Of a stretch of DNA of 7,400 nucleotides, positions 1 through 5,027 are shown in pieces. Every line of letters begins with the position of its first letter. Within the stretch, counting starts at the first letter, position 1. Under the pieces are notes generated by a model. It did no database searches. It was not told where the DNA came from and saw nothing but the letters and a program-made list of their open reading frames with translations. This DNA is from an uncultured bacterium (GTDB lineage Bacteria > Patescibacteriota > Minisyncoccia > Phycocordibacterales > UBA9973): assembly GCA_903825265.1 (NCBI GenBank), contig CAIJZW010000001.1, positions 1-7,400 on the forward strand, given 5' to 3'. A program made the position numbers and the translations under genes.

Positions 1-38
1 GAGCGGTGACTGGAGTTCAGACGTGTCTCTTCCGATCT
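1..38 (+). other. Illumina adapter contamination at contig end
   Basis: Positions 6-38 match the Illumina TruSeq read-2 adapter (begins GTGACTGGAGTTCAG, ends CTCTTCCGATCT) with one G missing in the middle (GTGTCTC instead of GTGTGCTC). The five bases before it (GAGCG) sit where the sample index would lie. This is library sequence, not genome. The genomic insert probably starts at about position 39. The true upstream neighbour of secE is therefore not visible. Confidence 0.96.
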
Positions 39-63
39 CGCTAGCGGTCCAACCCTATTTTAT

Positions 64-93
64 TTGACTTTACCATCTTTATAATGTTACTAT
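64..93 (+). promoter_or_regulatory. Candidate promoter for secE
   Basis: TTGACT at 64-69 (5 of 6 to the sigma-70 -35 consensus) is followed after 18 bases by TACTAT at 88-93, preceded by TGT, giving an extended -10. Transcription would start near 100, leaving the ATG at 94 outside the mRNA and favouring the SecE start at 163. A second -10-like box, TATAAT at 80-85, lacks a good -35 at normal spacing. Sigma consensus is assumed from general bacterial knowledge. Confidence 0.45.
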
Positions 94-101
94 ATGAATA
101 A

Positions 102-120
102 GCCCTCCGGGGCGGTTTTT
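102..120 (+). terminator. Short GC hairpin with T-run upstream of secE
   Basis: GCCC (102-105) pairs with GGGC (110-113) around a TCCG loop of the stable UNCG type, followed by GG and five T. It may terminate a gene lost beyond the contig edge, or form the 5' end of the secE leader if the promoter at 64-93 is used. The stem is only four base pairs, so either role is uncertain. Confidence 0.3.
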
Positions 121-162
121 AATAAGAGAGACATTATAAATACTAGATTTAACCAATATTAT

Positions 163-348
163 ATGAACAAAATCAAGGAATTCATCAAAGAGGTAATAGC
201 AGAAGCAAAGCATGTTACTTGGCCTACTCGTAAGCAAACTTTATATTTTACAATAGCTGTTTTGGCTATTTCTGTTTTCATTGCTTACTATCTAGGATTG
301 TTCGACTTTTTATTTAGTCAGGGACTTCAATTATTACTTACAAAATAA
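163..348 (+). CDS. secE: SecE, preprotein translocase subunit
   Basis: A 61-residue protein of the typical short single-span SecE type. SecE is an essential part of the SecYEG membrane channel and clamps SecY. The sequence shows an amphipathic charged N-terminus (MNKIKEFIKEVIAEAKHVTW), then the family's W-P-T/S-x-x-x-T signature (WPTRKQT, residues 19-25), then one hydrophobic membrane span at about residues 27-47. The reading frame is open back to an ATG at 94. The start at 163 is preferred because it matches the normal family N-terminus and lies downstream of the predicted promoter. No Shine-Dalgarno sequence precedes it. Order secE-nusG-rplK is the widely conserved bacterial arrangement, which supports the call despite the short length. 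Confidence 0.93.
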   Translation: MNKIKEFIKEVIAEAKHVTWPTRKQTLYFTIAVLAISVFIAYYLGLFDFLFSQGLQLLLTK

Positions 349-402
349 TTTTAAAAGCGTTTAGCTTTATTCATGTAAAGTTACGTAATTATATAAAATA
401 AT

Positions 403-957
403 ATGGCAAAACAAGAATTAAGAGGAGAGAGAAATTGGTATGCGATTCATACTTACGCAGGTTATGAAAATGCAGTTATGCGTAATTTAAAACAGCGTAT
501 TGATAGTCTTGGAGTTAACGATAAAATTTTTAGTGTTATCGTTCCAACAGAAAAGAAAATAAAAATAAAGGGAGGGAAGAGAGTAGAGACAGAAGAGAAA
601 GTATATCCAGGTTATGTTCTTGTAGACATGATAGTAGATGATAATTCTTGGTATGTTGTTCGTAATACTCCTCGTGTAACTGGTTTCGTTGGTGCTGGAG
701 TTAATCCAGTTCCTTTAGATAAGAAAGAAGTAGATGATTTGTTTGGTCGCATGGATAAGAATAGTGGCAATACTGCAAAACATCAAATGGATGTAGAAGT
801 TGGTGAAATAGTTCGTGTTGCTGACGGTCCTTTTAAAGATCTTGAAGGTAAAGTTAGTGATGTTGATAATGAAAGAGGTAAAGTTAAAATTCTTGTTTCA
901 ATGTTTGGACGTGAGACTCCAGTTGAACTAGATTTTTTACAAATAAAGAAAATGTAG
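403..957 (+). CDS. nusG: NusG, transcription elongation/termination factor
   Basis: A 184-residue NusG, close to the usual ~180. The N-terminal NGN domain (about residues 10-120), which binds RNA polymerase, carries the diagnostic NWYAIHTYAGYE motif near residues 11-22, the EEKVYPGYVLVDM segment near 64-76 and the NTPRVTGFVG segment near 88-97. The C-terminal KOW domain (about 130-182), which contacts NusE (S10) or Rho, shows VGEIVRVADGPFKDLEGKV. It follows secE by 54 bases, as in most bacteria, and is probably co-transcribed with it. No ribosome-binding sequence is visible before the ATG; the upstream bases are A/T only. Nothing is missing from the family core. Confidence 0.98.
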   Translation: MAKQELRGERNWYAIHTYAGYENAVMRNLKQRIDSLGVNDKIFSVIVPTEKKIKIKGGKRVETEEKVYPGYVLVDMIVDDNSWYVVRNTPRVTGFVGAGVNPVPLDKKEVDDLFGRMDKNSGNTAKHQMDVEVGEIVRVADGPFKDLEGKVSDVDNERGKVKILVSMFGRETPVELDFLQIKKM

Positions 958-960
958 CAT

Positions 961-989
961 TTGCTACGATATGATAAATATGTTAGATT
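961..989 (+). promoter_or_regulatory. Weak candidate promoter for rplK
   Basis: TTGCTA (961-966, 4 of 6 to the -35 consensus), a 17-base spacer, and TAGATT (984-989, 4 of 6 to the -10 consensus) preceded by TGT. A start near 996 would give rplK an ~80-base leader containing the hairpin at 1024-1058. Readthrough from nusG is equally possible. Confidence 0.3.
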
Positions 990-1023
990 AAGTCTGTTAC
1001 GCTAAAGCTTCAATATTAGAACA

Positions 1024-1058
1024 ATCGCGTCGCTTCTCAATGGAATCAGCGACATGAT
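1024..1058 (+). promoter_or_regulatory. Hairpin in the nusG-rplK spacer (rplK leader)
   Basis: ATCGCGTCGCT (1024-1034) pairs with AGCGACATGAT (1048-1058) over 11 positions with one G-U pair and one mismatch, loop of 13 bases, followed by a short run of four T. It ends 17 bases before the rplK start. In other bacteria rplK leaders bind ribosomal protein L1 for autoregulation. Here it could be a regulatory leader or a weak attenuator. The sequence does not tell which. Confidence 0.45.
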
Positions 1059-1075
1059 TTTAACAAAAATCAATT

Positions 1076-1501
1076 ATGGCAAAAAAAATTACAAAAAAAG
1101 TTAAATTACAAATACCAGCTGCTAAAGCAACTCCAGCTCCTCCACTTGGACCTGCATTAGGTCAGGCCGGAGTAAATATTGCTGAATTCTGTCAGAAGTT
1201 CAATGCTATGACTGCTAAGGATGCAGGAGACATTGTAGGAGTAGTTATTACAGTTTATGAAGATAGAACTTATGATATTAAAGTAAAAACTCCTCCAGTT
1301 TCAGGTCTTATTTTTAAAGCAGCAGGAGTAGAAGGTGGTTCAGGTAAGCCAAATGTAAGTAAAGCAGGTTCAATCACAAAAGCTCAAGTACGTGCAATTG
1401 CTGAAAAGAAGATGCCCGATTTGAATGCTAAAAACATTGAAGGAGCAATGAAAATAATCGAAGGAAGTGCTCGTTCAGCAGGAATCTCAATAGTAGGATA
1501 A
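1076..1501 (+). CDS. rplK: Ribosomal protein L11 (uL11)
   Basis: A 141-residue L11, the normal length. It binds the GTPase-associated centre of 23S rRNA and helps form the stalk base used by elongation factors. The N-terminal domain shows the proline-rich [19 protein letters not shown] hinge region (about residues 14-32) and [13 protein letters not shown] (34-46). The C-terminal rRNA-binding domain shows AGSITKAQV (97-105), KKMPDLNA (111-118) and [14 protein letters not shown] (124-137). In most bacteria rplA (L1) follows directly, but here a terminator does. Some CPR lineages are known to lack L1, so this fits the suspected group. No Shine-Dalgarno sequence is seen before the ATG. Confidence 0.98.
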   Translation: MAKKITKKVKLQIPAAKATPAPPLGPALGQAGVNIAEFCQKFNAMTAKDAGDIVGVVITVYEDRTYDIKVKTPPVSGLIFKAAGVEGGSGKPNVSKAGSITKAQVRAIAEKKMPDLNAKNIEGAMKIIEGSARSAGISIVG

Positions 1502-1514
1502 TTTATTTAATTTT

Positions 1515-1577
1515 ATGAAAATTACAAAAACAATTAAAACTTGGTCTAGTTTCTCTGAAAAGAGTTTAGTTTTTTAA
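1515..1577 (+). CDS. Possible 20-residue ORF after rplK, overlapping a hairpin
   Basis: ATG to TAA encodes a basic, Ser-rich 20-residue peptide (starts MKITKTIKTW), 13 bases after the rplK stop. It overlaps a hairpin: CTTGGT (1540-1545) pairs with ACCAAG (1578-1583), enclosing CTCT-GAAA-AGAG (1553-1564). ACTAG at 1585-1589 could pair instead with CTAGT at 1546-1550, and a T-rich tract follows. The layout recalls a leader peptide with alternative stems, but no regulated gene is evident before the terminator at 1603-1630. It may simply be the untranslated tail of the rplK mRNA. I do not recognise the peptide. Confidence 0.18.
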   Translation: MKITKTIKTWSSFSEKSLVF

Positions 1578-1602
1578 ACCAAGGACTAGTTGTTTTTTAT
1601 TT

Positions 1603-1630
1603 AAAAACCACCCGTCTTTGGGTGGTTTTT
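1603..1630. terminator. Strong intrinsic terminator after rplK
   Basis: A perfect 11-bp inverted repeat, AAAAACCACCC (1603-1613) with GGGTGGTTTTT (1620-1630) and a 6-base loop. A-tract and T-tract flank the GC stem, so it can work in both directions. It ends the secE-nusG-rplK unit and separates it from the accessory genes. Confidence 0.93.
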
Positions 1631-1646
1631 AAATATATGTTGTACT
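1618..1646 (+). promoter_or_regulatory. Weak candidate promoter for the NlpC/P60-like gene
   Basis: TTGGGT (1618-1623), 17-base spacer, TGTACT (1641-1646) preceded by TGT as an extended -10. A start near 1653 would leave a leader of about 10 bases. The -35 lies inside the terminator stem and both hexamers are imperfect. Confidence 0.27.
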
Positions 1647-1662
1647 TTTAAAATTAAATATT

Positions 1663-2067
1663 ATGTTTTTATTAAACGAAAAACAAGTTAATGAGTTGAT
1701 TGTTAAAACTATAGAAAAAATTGGTAGCAAATATCCAAAAGGGTATAAATGTGATTCTTTTGTTAAAGATGCTTATAAAACTATTGGAATTGACTGCATC
1801 TTTGATTATTGCCCAGTTCTTTTATTAGAAGATATTTTTAAAAAACAATGGGTTGGGTACCCTTGTTTCTTAAAAAGAAAGAAAACTCTTTATCAAGAAA
1901 GAAGATATACTCATATTGGAATAATCGCACCAAATTATTCAATTTTGCACTACTCAAGACGCATGAATGATTTACTTTCATATGAAGTATTATTAACCCC
2001 TTATGAAGAGATATTTGAAATATATGACTTTGCTCATTACGAATTACAAAAAACACCATTCAAATAA
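1663..2067 (+). CDS. Small NlpC/P60-like cysteine peptidase, no signal peptide
   Basis: A 134-residue protein with the spacing of an NlpC/P60 (papain-like) catalytic domain. The candidate nucleophile is Cys30 in YKCDSFVKDAYKTIGID, resembling the family's D-C-S-G-F-V motif but with the usual Gly missing. His84 lies in YTHIGIIAPNYSILHYS, with a second His at 96. The 12-residue His-His distance equals that of E. coli Spr/MepS (His119-His131), as I recall it. Family members usually cut peptidoglycan stem peptides or hydrolyse amides. There is no signal peptide, membrane span or SH3/LysM wall-binding domain, so the protein appears cytoplasmic, or the substrate is not mature wall. Its stop codon lies inside the next terminator, and terminators flank it on both sides, so it is a stand-alone unit beside a toxin-antitoxin pair. 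It could also be a phage or effector-type amidase. Confidence 0.68.
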   Translation: MFLLNEKQVNELIVKTIEKIGSKYPKGYKCDSFVKDAYKTIGIDCIFDYCPVLLLEDIFKKQWVGYPCFLKRKKTLYQERRYTHIGIIAPNYSILHYSRRMNDLLSYEVLLTPYEEIFEIYDFAHYELQKTPFK

Positions 2068-2077
2068 TGGTGTTTTT
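2049..2077. terminator. Intrinsic terminator overlapping the peptidase stop codon
   Basis: A perfect 12-bp inverted repeat, AAAAACACCATT (2049-2060) with AATGGTGTTTTT (2066-2077), loop CAAAT. The TAA stop of the peptidase gene (2065-2067) lies within it. It insulates the peptidase from the toxin-antitoxin operon. Confidence 0.9.
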
Positions 2078-2093
2078 ATTATTATATAGATGC

Positions 2094-2121
2094 TTGACAT
2101 TGTATATACATTGTATATACT
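2094..2121 (+). promoter_or_regulatory. Toxin-antitoxin promoter
   Basis: Consensus -35 TTGACA (2094-2099), a 16-base spacer and -10 TATACT (2116-2121). The A of the antitoxin ATG (2128) is the seventh base after the -10, which is where transcription normally starts, so the mRNA would be leaderless. This is the best consensus promoter in the window. Confidence 0.85.
2099..2120 (+). promoter_or_regulatory. Twin operator repeats for the antitoxin
   Basis: Two perfect back-to-back copies of ATTGTATATAC (2099-2109 and 2110-2120), each containing the 8-bp palindrome GTATATAC. They fill the spacer between -35 and -10 and overlap both hexamers. Ribbon-helix-helix antitoxins bind such short repeated palindromes as dimers side by side, so this is the likely autorepression site. 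Binding by this antitoxin is inferred. Confidence 0.8.
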
Positions 2122-2127
2122 CATGAT

Positions 2128-2391
2128 ATGACCACAATAAATATAAGAGTTGATGAAAATATAAAAAATAAAGCCACTAAAACCTTTGCTAGTATGGGCT
2201 TGGATGTTTCTTCTGCTATAAAGTTGTTCCTCAATCAATCAATCAAGGAGAATGGATTACCTTTTCATCCTAGTAATAATCCAAAAGTAATACGAGCAAT
2301 GTGGGATAAAGAAGTTGCTGATACTTTAAAATACGGTAAGGCTTATACAAATTCAAGAGAAATGTTTGATGATATAATCAACAATAAATAA
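2128..2391 (+). CDS. dinJ: RelB/DinJ-family antitoxin
   Basis: An 87-residue antitoxin. The N-terminus MTTINIRVDENIK (residues 1-13) is the beta strand of a ribbon-helix-helix DNA-binding fold. It is followed by two helices with the family-typical FASMGLDVSSAIKLFLNQSIKENGLPF (20-46). The C-terminal ~40 residues are polar and should wrap and neutralise the toxin. It would bind YafQ-type toxin directly and repress its own promoter through the twin repeats at 2099-2120. The downstream toxin gene starts three bases after its stop, the normal antitoxin-first order. Translation would start at or next to the 5' end of the mRNA. Family assignment is firm; choice between the names RelB and DinJ is by the partner. 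Confidence 0.93.
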   Translation: MTTINIRVDENIKNKATKTFASMGLDVSSAIKLFLNQSIKENGLPFHPSNNPKVIRAMWDKEVADTLKYGKAYTNSREMFDDIINNK

Positions 2392-2394
2392 ATT

Positions 2395-2673
2395 ATGTAT
2401 TATGGATATTACACCAAGCAGTTTCAAAAAGCTCTTAATAAAATAATTTCATCCGGAAAGATAAAAAGAATGGAGATTGAGAATGTTGTTGATATTTTAA
2501 GTAAAGGTAGTAAACTTCCTAGTAAATATAGAGATCACAACCTACATGGAGAATATATAGGATATCGTGAATGTCATATAAGAGGTGATCTAGTAATGAT
2601 TTATAAAATAGAAGAAGATAAATTAATCCTACTTCTGCTTAATATTGGTTCTCATTCAGAGCTATTTAAATAA
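2395..2673 (+). CDS. yafQ: YafQ-family mRNA interferase toxin
   Basis: A 92-residue RelE-superfamily toxin of the YafQ branch, a ribosome-dependent endoribonuclease that cuts mRNA in the ribosomal A site. The YafQ signature LPSKYRDHNLHGEYIGYRECHI is at residues 41-62. By alignment to E. coli YafQ, the active-site set appears as His48, His61, Asp65, His87 and Phe91 (in GSHSELF). E. coli Trp68 is replaced by Leu66, the only changed position I see among those residues. The length matches E. coli YafQ, so the gene looks intact and probably active. It starts three bases after the antitoxin stop without a Shine-Dalgarno sequence, so translation is probably coupled to the antitoxin. It ends in the bidirectional terminator at 2672-2708. 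Confidence 0.93.
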   Translation: MYYGYYTKQFQKALNKIISSGKIKRMEIENVVDILSKGSKLPSKYRDHNLHGEYIGYRECHIRGDLVMIYKIEEDKLILLLLNIGSHSELFK

Positions 2674-2708
2674 AAAAAACGACTAGGTCTTGCCTAGTCG
2701 TTTTTTTT
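2672..2708. terminator. Bidirectional terminator between yafQ and efp
   Basis: A perfect 16-bp inverted repeat: eight A plus CGACTAGG (2672-2687), loop TCTTG, then CCTAGTCG plus eight T (2693-2708). It serves the convergent toxin (plus) and efp (minus) genes and overlaps both stop codons. Confidence 0.96.
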
Positions 2709-3288
2709 ATTTATTTGAAACTCTTTCTACGTATTCTCCACTTTCTGTATTTACAACTATTTTATCTCCTTCTTCTACGAAGAATGGAACTTGGATTTTA
2801 ACTCCATTTTCAAGTACGGCAACTTTTCCTCCTCCATTTGCAGTATTACCTTTTATAGATGGGGGAGCCTCTTTAATCATAAACTCCATTTTAATAGGAA
2901 GAGATACTTTAATGATTTTTTCTTCATCATCGTCATCCCAAACCATAGCTATAACATTTTCATTTTCTTTTAAATATTTAGAAGAATCTCCTATTATTTT
3001 CAAGTCTATTTTAAAACGATTTTTAGCATCTTCTGGATCGCAGAACCAATACTCATCTTTACTAGAGTAAAGGAATTTAACATTCTTTTTTGCAACATCA
3101 GCCTCATCAACTTTATCAGCAGCATGAAATGTAGCATTCCATGTACGTCCAGAAGTTAAACTTTTAAGTTTAACTTGATTTTGGGGTTTTCTCATTTGAG
3201 TACGAGCCACATGATTATCTAAAACTTCACATGGTTCATTTTCATAAACTATTATTTTACCAACACGTATTTCACTGTATTCAAGCAT
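2707..3288 (-). CDS. efp: Elongation factor P
   Basis: A 193-residue EF-P, slightly longer than the common 185-189. EF-P binds the ribosome between the P and E sites and relieves stalling at consecutive prolines. Domain I (residues 1-65) starts MLEYSEIRVGKIIVYENEPCEV. Domain II and III follow, ending with the family signature IKGNTANGGGKVAVLENG (residues ~145-162) and IVVNTESGEYVERV at the C-terminus. The tip loop, which in E. coli reads KPGKGQAF with modified Lys34, here reads RTQMRKPQNQ (about residues 29-38). Aligned back from VKL, Met32 takes the place of the modified lysine. So this EF-P probably does not use EpmA-type lysylation or EarP-type rhamnosylation at that position. It has its own extended -10 promoter. 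Confidence 0.96.
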   Translation of the reverse strand: MLEYSEIRVGKIIVYENEPCEVLDNHVARTQMRKPQNQVKLKSLTSGRTWNATFHAADKVDEADVAKKNVKFLYSSKDEYWFCDPEDAKNRFKIDLKIIGDSSKYLKENENVIAMVWDDDDEEKIIKVSLPIKMEFMIKEAPPSIKGNTANGGGKVAVLENGVKIQVPFFVEEGDKIVVNTESGEYVERVSNK

Positions 3289-3317
3289 ATAATTTATTTT
3301 TAATTAATAACAAAACG

Positions 3318-3326
3318 AGTATAACA
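3318..3326 (-). promoter_or_regulatory. Extended -10 promoter for efp
   Basis: On the minus strand, TGTTATACT (extended -10). No good -35 is seen. Transcription should begin near 3311, giving an A/T-rich leader of about 24 bases without a Shine-Dalgarno sequence. Confidence 0.6.
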
Positions 3327-3466
3327 GAATTGGATTAAAAATGAAAGTAGAATGTTCTTTAAGGAAGCCTTACACAGGCTGTCGAGCCGAGTACGAGCAA
3401 AAAATTCAACAGAATTTTATTGTGTGCTGACGGAAAGAATATTCTACTGTAGTTTCCATAGAAATA
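3327..3466. other. Non-coding recA-efp spacer with a GC-rich structured island
   Basis: No convincing gene. A GC-rich patch at 3363-3398 stands out from the A/T-rich surroundings. In it AGGCT (3376-3380) can pair with AGCCT upstream (3366-3370, loop TACAC), while GGCT (3377-3380) can pair with AGCC downstream (3385-3388, loop GTCG), so the two hairpins exclude each other. Further left in recA's 3' flank, GGAAA (3432-3436) and TTTCC (3455-3459) can enclose the palindrome AGAATATTCT. The segment may be the recA 3' untranslated region or a small structured RNA. I do not recognise an RNA family or a tRNA. Confidence 0.35.
3399..3418 (-). terminator. Weak A/T hairpin, possible recA terminator
   Basis: On the minus strand AAAATTC-TGTT-GAATTTT forms a 7-bp stem that runs into six T (3404-3399). 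It lies about 50 bases after the recA stop. The stem has a single G-C pair, so termination would be inefficient. Confidence 0.3.
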
Positions 3467-4537
3467 TTATTCACCAGAAGATGCAACTTGTATTTCTCCG
3501 AAACGAGAACGAACTTCTTTGAGTATTTCTTCGGAAAGCTTTTTATTGTCACGTAAGTATGTACGAGCTGCATCATATCCACGACCAAGTTTTATTTCTT
3601 CTACTGGGCCTTTTTCTTTTTGTTTAGCAGTTCCATTATAAGAGAAGATAGCTCCACTTGTTTTACTTATTATTCCAAGTTTCTCACCGAGAGCCATTAT
3701 TTCTCCTTCACGAGAAATTCCTTCTCCATAAAGAATATCGAATTCTGTTTGTTTGAAAGGGGAGGCTACTTTATTTTTTACAACCTTAACACGAGTTCGA
3801 CTTCCAACAACTTCTTCTCCTTTTTTGATTTGAGCAATACGGCGAATATCTAATCTTATTGTTGTGTAGAATTTGAGAGCTTTTCCTCCTGGTGTTGTCT
3901 CTGGATTACCGAACATAACACCAATTTGCATACGAATTTGGTTTATAAAAATAACTACAGTTTTAGAATGAGCAACAATTGCTGTAAGTTTACGAAGTGC
4001 TTGAGACATTAATCTTGCTTGTTTTCCTACATGTGATTGCCCCATATCTCCCTCAATTTCATCTTTAGGTGTAAGAGCTGCGACTGAGTCTATGACTACG
4101 ACATCTATTTTACCAGAGCGAATTAAACTTTCTGTGATTTCAAGACCTTGTTCTCCATTATCTGGTTGTGATATTAGCAAATCTTTTATATTTACTCCTA
4201 ATTTAGCAGCGTAATCAGGATCCATAGCATGTTCAGCGTCAATATAAGCACATACACCGCCTTTCTTTTGAGCTTCTGCGACTATATGTAGAGCAAGGGT
4301 AGTTTTACCAGATGATTCTGGTCCAAATATTTCTATCATTCTTCCTCTTGGTACTCCTCCAACTCCAAGTGCCATATCAAGCCCTATTGATCCAGTAGGG
4401 ATGACATCAATATCTACTTTAGGAGTATCTCCTAATTTCATAATTGCACCTTCTCCAAATTTAGTTTGGATAGCTCTGATTGTATCTTCTATTGCTCCAC
4501 CATTTTCTTTTGGAGCCTTTTTTGCTTTTTTTTGCAT
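3467..4537 (-). CDS. recA: RecA recombinase
   Basis: A 356-residue RecA, near the E. coli length of 353. It forms ATP-dependent filaments on single-stranded DNA for homologous recombination and SOS signalling. Visible motifs: N-terminal oligomerisation helix (about 14-33), Walker A GPESSGKT (72-79), catalytic Glu region [10 protein letters not shown] (98-107), Walker [12 protein letters not shown] (145-155), L1 loop [24 protein letters not shown] (160-183), L2 loop [22 protein letters not shown] (200-221), and [12 protein letters not shown] (251-262). The C-terminus is short and less acidic than in E. coli (ends VASSGE). A TTG at 4555 would add six residues. ATG at 4537 is preferred because it gives the usual N-terminus and matches the repeat-associated start of the neighbouring gene. 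Its upstream region is element A (4535-4634). No LexA-type box was recognised. Confidence 0.98.
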   Translation of the reverse strand: MQKKAKKAPKENGGAIEDTIRAIQTKFGEGAIMKLGDTPKVDIDVIPTGSIGLDMALGVGGVPRGRMIEIFGPESSGKTTLALHIVAEAQKKGGVCAYIDAEHAMDPDYAAKLGVNIKDLLISQPDNGEQGLEITESLIRSGKIDVVVIDSVAALTPKDEIEGDMGQSHVGKQARLMSQALRKLTAIVAHSKTVVIFINQIRMQIGVMFGNPETTPGGKALKFYTTIRLDIRRIAQIKKGEEVVGSRTRVKVVKNKVASPFKQTEFDILYGEGISREGEIMALGEKLGIISKTSGAIFSYNGTAKQKEKGPVEEIKLGRGYDAARTYLRDNKKLSEEILKEVRSRFGEIQVASSGE

Positions 4538-4634
4538 ATATTTAAAACGTAACAAATTATTTTATAAAAAAATGTCTGGCTCCTCGTCCTCCCTCATCCG
4601 AGGACTTTTTTTATAATATAATTTGTGTAGTTTT
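4535..4634 (-). repeat. Palindromic leader element, copy A (before recA)
   Basis: About 100 bases, running from the recA ATG nearly back to the stop of the preceding gene. Arms at 4552-4572 and 4606-4626 are inverted repeats pairing at 20 of 21 positions (starting ACAAATTAT). Between them is a GC-rich core. On the plus strand GTCCTC (4586-4591) and GAGGAC (4600-4605) form a hairpin followed at once by seven T. On the minus strand (the direction of recA) TCCTC can also pair with a second GAGGA. It aligns with copy B with about a dozen differences, and the two copies share the same arm mismatch. Role uncertain: terminator, 5' leader structure, or a mobile palindromic repeat. Confidence 0.88.
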
Positions 4635-4643
4635 TATTTATTA

Positions 4644-5027
4644 TTAATTATTCAACATTGCGACCGTCCCTAAACTTTTCTCATAAACTACTTGAAACTT
4701 TTTTTCTTTATTTTTTCCAAATTTATCAGTAGCATCAATCGTAACAACAGAAAATCCAGGGATGAAAGCTATTGGTTCAGAAAAACTTCCATCTCTATCT
4801 ATAAATATTTCTCTACCATTCAAACTTATGTAAGTTGCATTTTTAGCTTTACCTTTTATTATTGCAAGGGGGGTATCATCTTTGTGTTCTATTGTAGCTT
4901 CAATTTGTATTCCTTTAAAAAGGAATGATGTTTTTGTATATGCAAAAATTCCAATAATAACAAATAACATCATGCAAGATGCAAATCCTAGCCACCACTT
5001 TATATTTTTATTTTTTATTCTTTGCAT
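4644..5027 (-). CDS. Small membrane-anchored protein with Ig/glucodextranase-like domain
   Basis: A 127-residue protein. Residues 1-10 are basic, residues 12-31 form one hydrophobic membrane span (WLGFASCMMLFVIIGIFAY), and the rest lies outside. Residues ~53-116 read like the beta-sandwich domain often annotated as glucodextranase-like or bacterial Ig-like: PLAIIKGKAKNATYISLNG, then FIDRDGSFSEPIAF, PGFSVVTIDATDKFGK and FQVVYE. In that fold family such domains bind or space out other proteins or glycans, but no enzyme residues are visible. It sits between ftsK and recA, and its leader is nearly the same as that of recA. It lacks a lipobox and a Sec cleavage site, so it should be a signal-anchored protein. 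Specific function unknown. Confidence 0.78.
   Translation of the reverse strand: MQRIKNKNIKWWLGFASCMMLFVIIGIFAYTKTSFLFKGIQIEATIEHKDDTPLAIIKGKAKNATYISLNGREIFIDRDGSFSEPIAFIPGFSVVTIDATDKFGKNKEKKFQVVYEKSLGTVAMLNN

Noticed and set aside
94..162. 23-residue N-terminal extension of SecE from an ATG at 94
   Set aside because: It overlaps a hairpin with T-run and lies upstream of the predicted transcript start; the protein from 163 already has the normal SecE N-terminus.
2099..2120. Start of a CRISPR-like or tandem repeat array
   Set aside because: Only two 11-base copies, placed exactly in a promoter before a DNA-binding antitoxin; an operator explains them.
1838..2238. Minus-strand open frames opposite the peptidase and the antitoxin
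   Set aside because: They lie opposite well-supported genes, cross terminators and the TA promoter, and resemble no family.
2690..3070. Plus-strand open frame opposite efp
   Set aside because: Antisense shadow of a clear EF-P gene; Ser/Phe-rich low-information sequence.
3324..3360. LexA/SOS box near efp and recA
   Set aside because: GAATGTTC-like sequence is not a good match to GAACN4GTTC and lies downstream of recA, not in its promoter.
3360..3420. Degenerate tRNA
   Set aside because: Hairpins exist but there is no T-arm consensus (GTTCGA), no acceptor pairing and no anticodon arm of the right size.
3406..3588. 60-residue minus-strand frame across the recA 3' end
   Set aside because: It is mostly out-of-frame recA sequence; the part beyond the recA stop is only about 17 codons and has no recognisable features.
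4538..4555. RecA starting at TTG 4555
   Set aside because: It adds six residues not typical of RecA; the ATG at 4537 has the same context as the start of the neighbouring gene with the same leader.
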